From Cyclobacteriaceae bacterium (GTDB lineage: Bacteria > Bacteroidota > Bacteroidia > Cytophagales > Cyclobacteriaceae): a stretch of DNA of 64,000 nt. The number at the start of each line of letters is the position of its first letter. Position 1 is the first letter of the stretch. Of this stretch, positions 63,428 to 64,000 are shown piece after piece. Under the pieces are notes generated by a model that was not told where the DNA came from, did no database searches, and saw only the letters and a program-made list of their open reading frames with translations. The translations under genes were made by a program, and so were the position numbers. The stretch lies in assembly GCA_016786585.1 (NCBI GenBank), contig JAEUUI010000008.1:186001-250000 (forward strand). Direction: 5' to 3'.

Positions 63428-64000
63428 TCATAAGTTCTGTTGTTTAATTTGATCGACAATGTATTCCGAGGCGCGCCACGAAAGTGCAAGGATCGTCCAC
63501 GTTGGATTTTTATCTGCCTGCGATACAAAAGCTCCGCCATCTACCACGAATAAATTCTTGCAATCGTGGGCCTGGTTAAACTTGTTCAATGCAGAACGTT
63601 TTTTATCATTACCCATTCGTACGGTACCAACTTCGTGAATGATTCGCCCGGGGGTAGCAAGTCCGTAATTGGTTTCAGGACCCGCAACACCGTATGTAAG
63701 CGTGGCGCCCATTTTATGGATGATCTCCTGAAAAGTCTCCTGCATGTGTTTAGCCTGCTTGATCTCGTATTCGCTCCATTTATAATGAAATCGTAGTACC
63801 GGGATTCCGAATTTATCAACCACGTTCGGATCAATTTCGCAATAGTTGTCTTCGCGCGGAATCGCTTCACCGCGGCCATCCATTCCGAAAGCTGAACCGA
63901 AGAAATAACGATGATCATCTTTCAAGGACGCACCGTATCCTCCTGCTGGCTTCATGTTGCCGTTACGATCCGGGAACTTTCCGTTGTAATTCTGTACACC
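63428..64000 (-). CDS. GMC oxidoreductase, C-terminal part, cut by the window edge
   Basis: The frame is open to the right end of the window, so 190 C-terminal residues are seen. The typical C-terminal GMC motifs are present: IIHEVGTVRMGND (active-site His), NLFVVDGGAFVSQADKNPTWTI (the conserved Asn-Pro), and the closing EYIVDQIKQQ. The N-terminal FAD domain lies outside the window. With the small-subunit gene downstream it forms a two-subunit sugar or alcohol dehydrogenase of the periplasm (inference from the pair). The gap to the small-subunit gene is 86 bases. Confidence 0.92.
   Translation of the reverse strand, partial: GVQNYNGKFPDRNGNMKPAGGYGASLKDDHRYFFGSAFGMDGRGEAIPREDNYCEIDPNVVDKFGIPVLRFHYKWSEYEIKQAKHMQETFQEIIHKMGATLTYGVAGPETNYGLATPGRIIHEVGTVRMGNDKKRSALNKFNQAHDCKNLFVVDGGAFVSQADKNPTWTILALSWRASEYIVDQIKQQNL

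Noticed and set aside
1-64000. tRNA genes
   Set aside because: The larger intergenic gaps were read for the TpsiC-loop text GGTTCRAnTCC and for cloverleaf-sized inverted arms; none was found.

Overview
The window is a stretch of chromosome from a Bacteroidetes bacterium, most likely of the order Cytophagales (inference). The reasons are: a gliding-motility gene (gldC); several TonB-dependent receptors with N-terminal carboxypeptidase-regulatory-like domains; DUF4249 and HYC_CC_PP family proteins; the conserved block ftsX-DUF3098-uppP-truB-ribF; promoters with the Bacteroidetes -7 box TAnnTTTG (the hppA promoter is a perfect TTTG-N19-TATCTTTG); and LytS/LytTR two-component signalling. GC looks to be in the mid to high forties. 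No rRNA, tRNA, integrase, transposase, phage gene or CRISPR array was seen. Both ends cut genes: a type III glutamine synthetase on the left and a GMC oxidoreductase on the right.

Layout. 1-9 kb: glnN (partial), an exported M28 peptidase, two small exported proteins, an alpha/beta hydrolase with an S41 protease, a hemolysin-III-type membrane protein and fabH. 9-16 kb: leuS, which carries an AT-rich tract, then a TonB receptor with an exported partner and a membrane protein. 15.8-23 kb: a LytS/LytTR pair, a lone receiver protein that overlaps it tail to tail, a lipoprotein, a TerB-ABCG fusion transporter and a YdcF protein. 23-34 kb, all leftward: an SGNH hydrolase with a TonB receptor, gldC, scoAB, the ribF-truB-uppP-DUF3098-ftsX block, and an ECF sigma factor with its putative membrane anti-sigma factor. 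34.3-38.8 kb: a 0.57-kb gene-free stretch with a strong hairpin, a DUF4249 lipoprotein, hppA and a small repeat protein. 39-43 kb: a nitrogen operon amtB - porin - glnA (GSII), headed by three 18-bp dyads spaced exactly 52 bp apart. 43-48 kb: a thioesterase, pcm, and a probable copper module (HYC_CC_PP protein, HMA protein, TonB receptor). 48-53.7 kb: an exported TPR-CHAT caspase-like protease with an outer-membrane-barrel-like protein, an M23 peptidase and trhO. 53.8-59.7 kb: a GH92 - thioredoxin-like - GH92 operon. 59.8-64 kb: a zinc-ribbon protein, ACMSD (kynurenine pathway), an M28 peptidase, and a gluconate-dehydrogenase-like small subunit with a GMC oxidoreductase.

How the genes work together. 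Most of the window is conserved housekeeping and envelope biology. The parts that look least described are the triple 52-bp-phased operator before amtB, the exported TPR-CHAT plus barrel operon, the TerB-ABCG fusion with its large extra domain, the structured element in the gap at 34.6 kb, and the AT-rich tract inside leuS. Two short genes-of-interest starts (uppP and the barrel protein) use TTG, and ftsX appears to use GTG.
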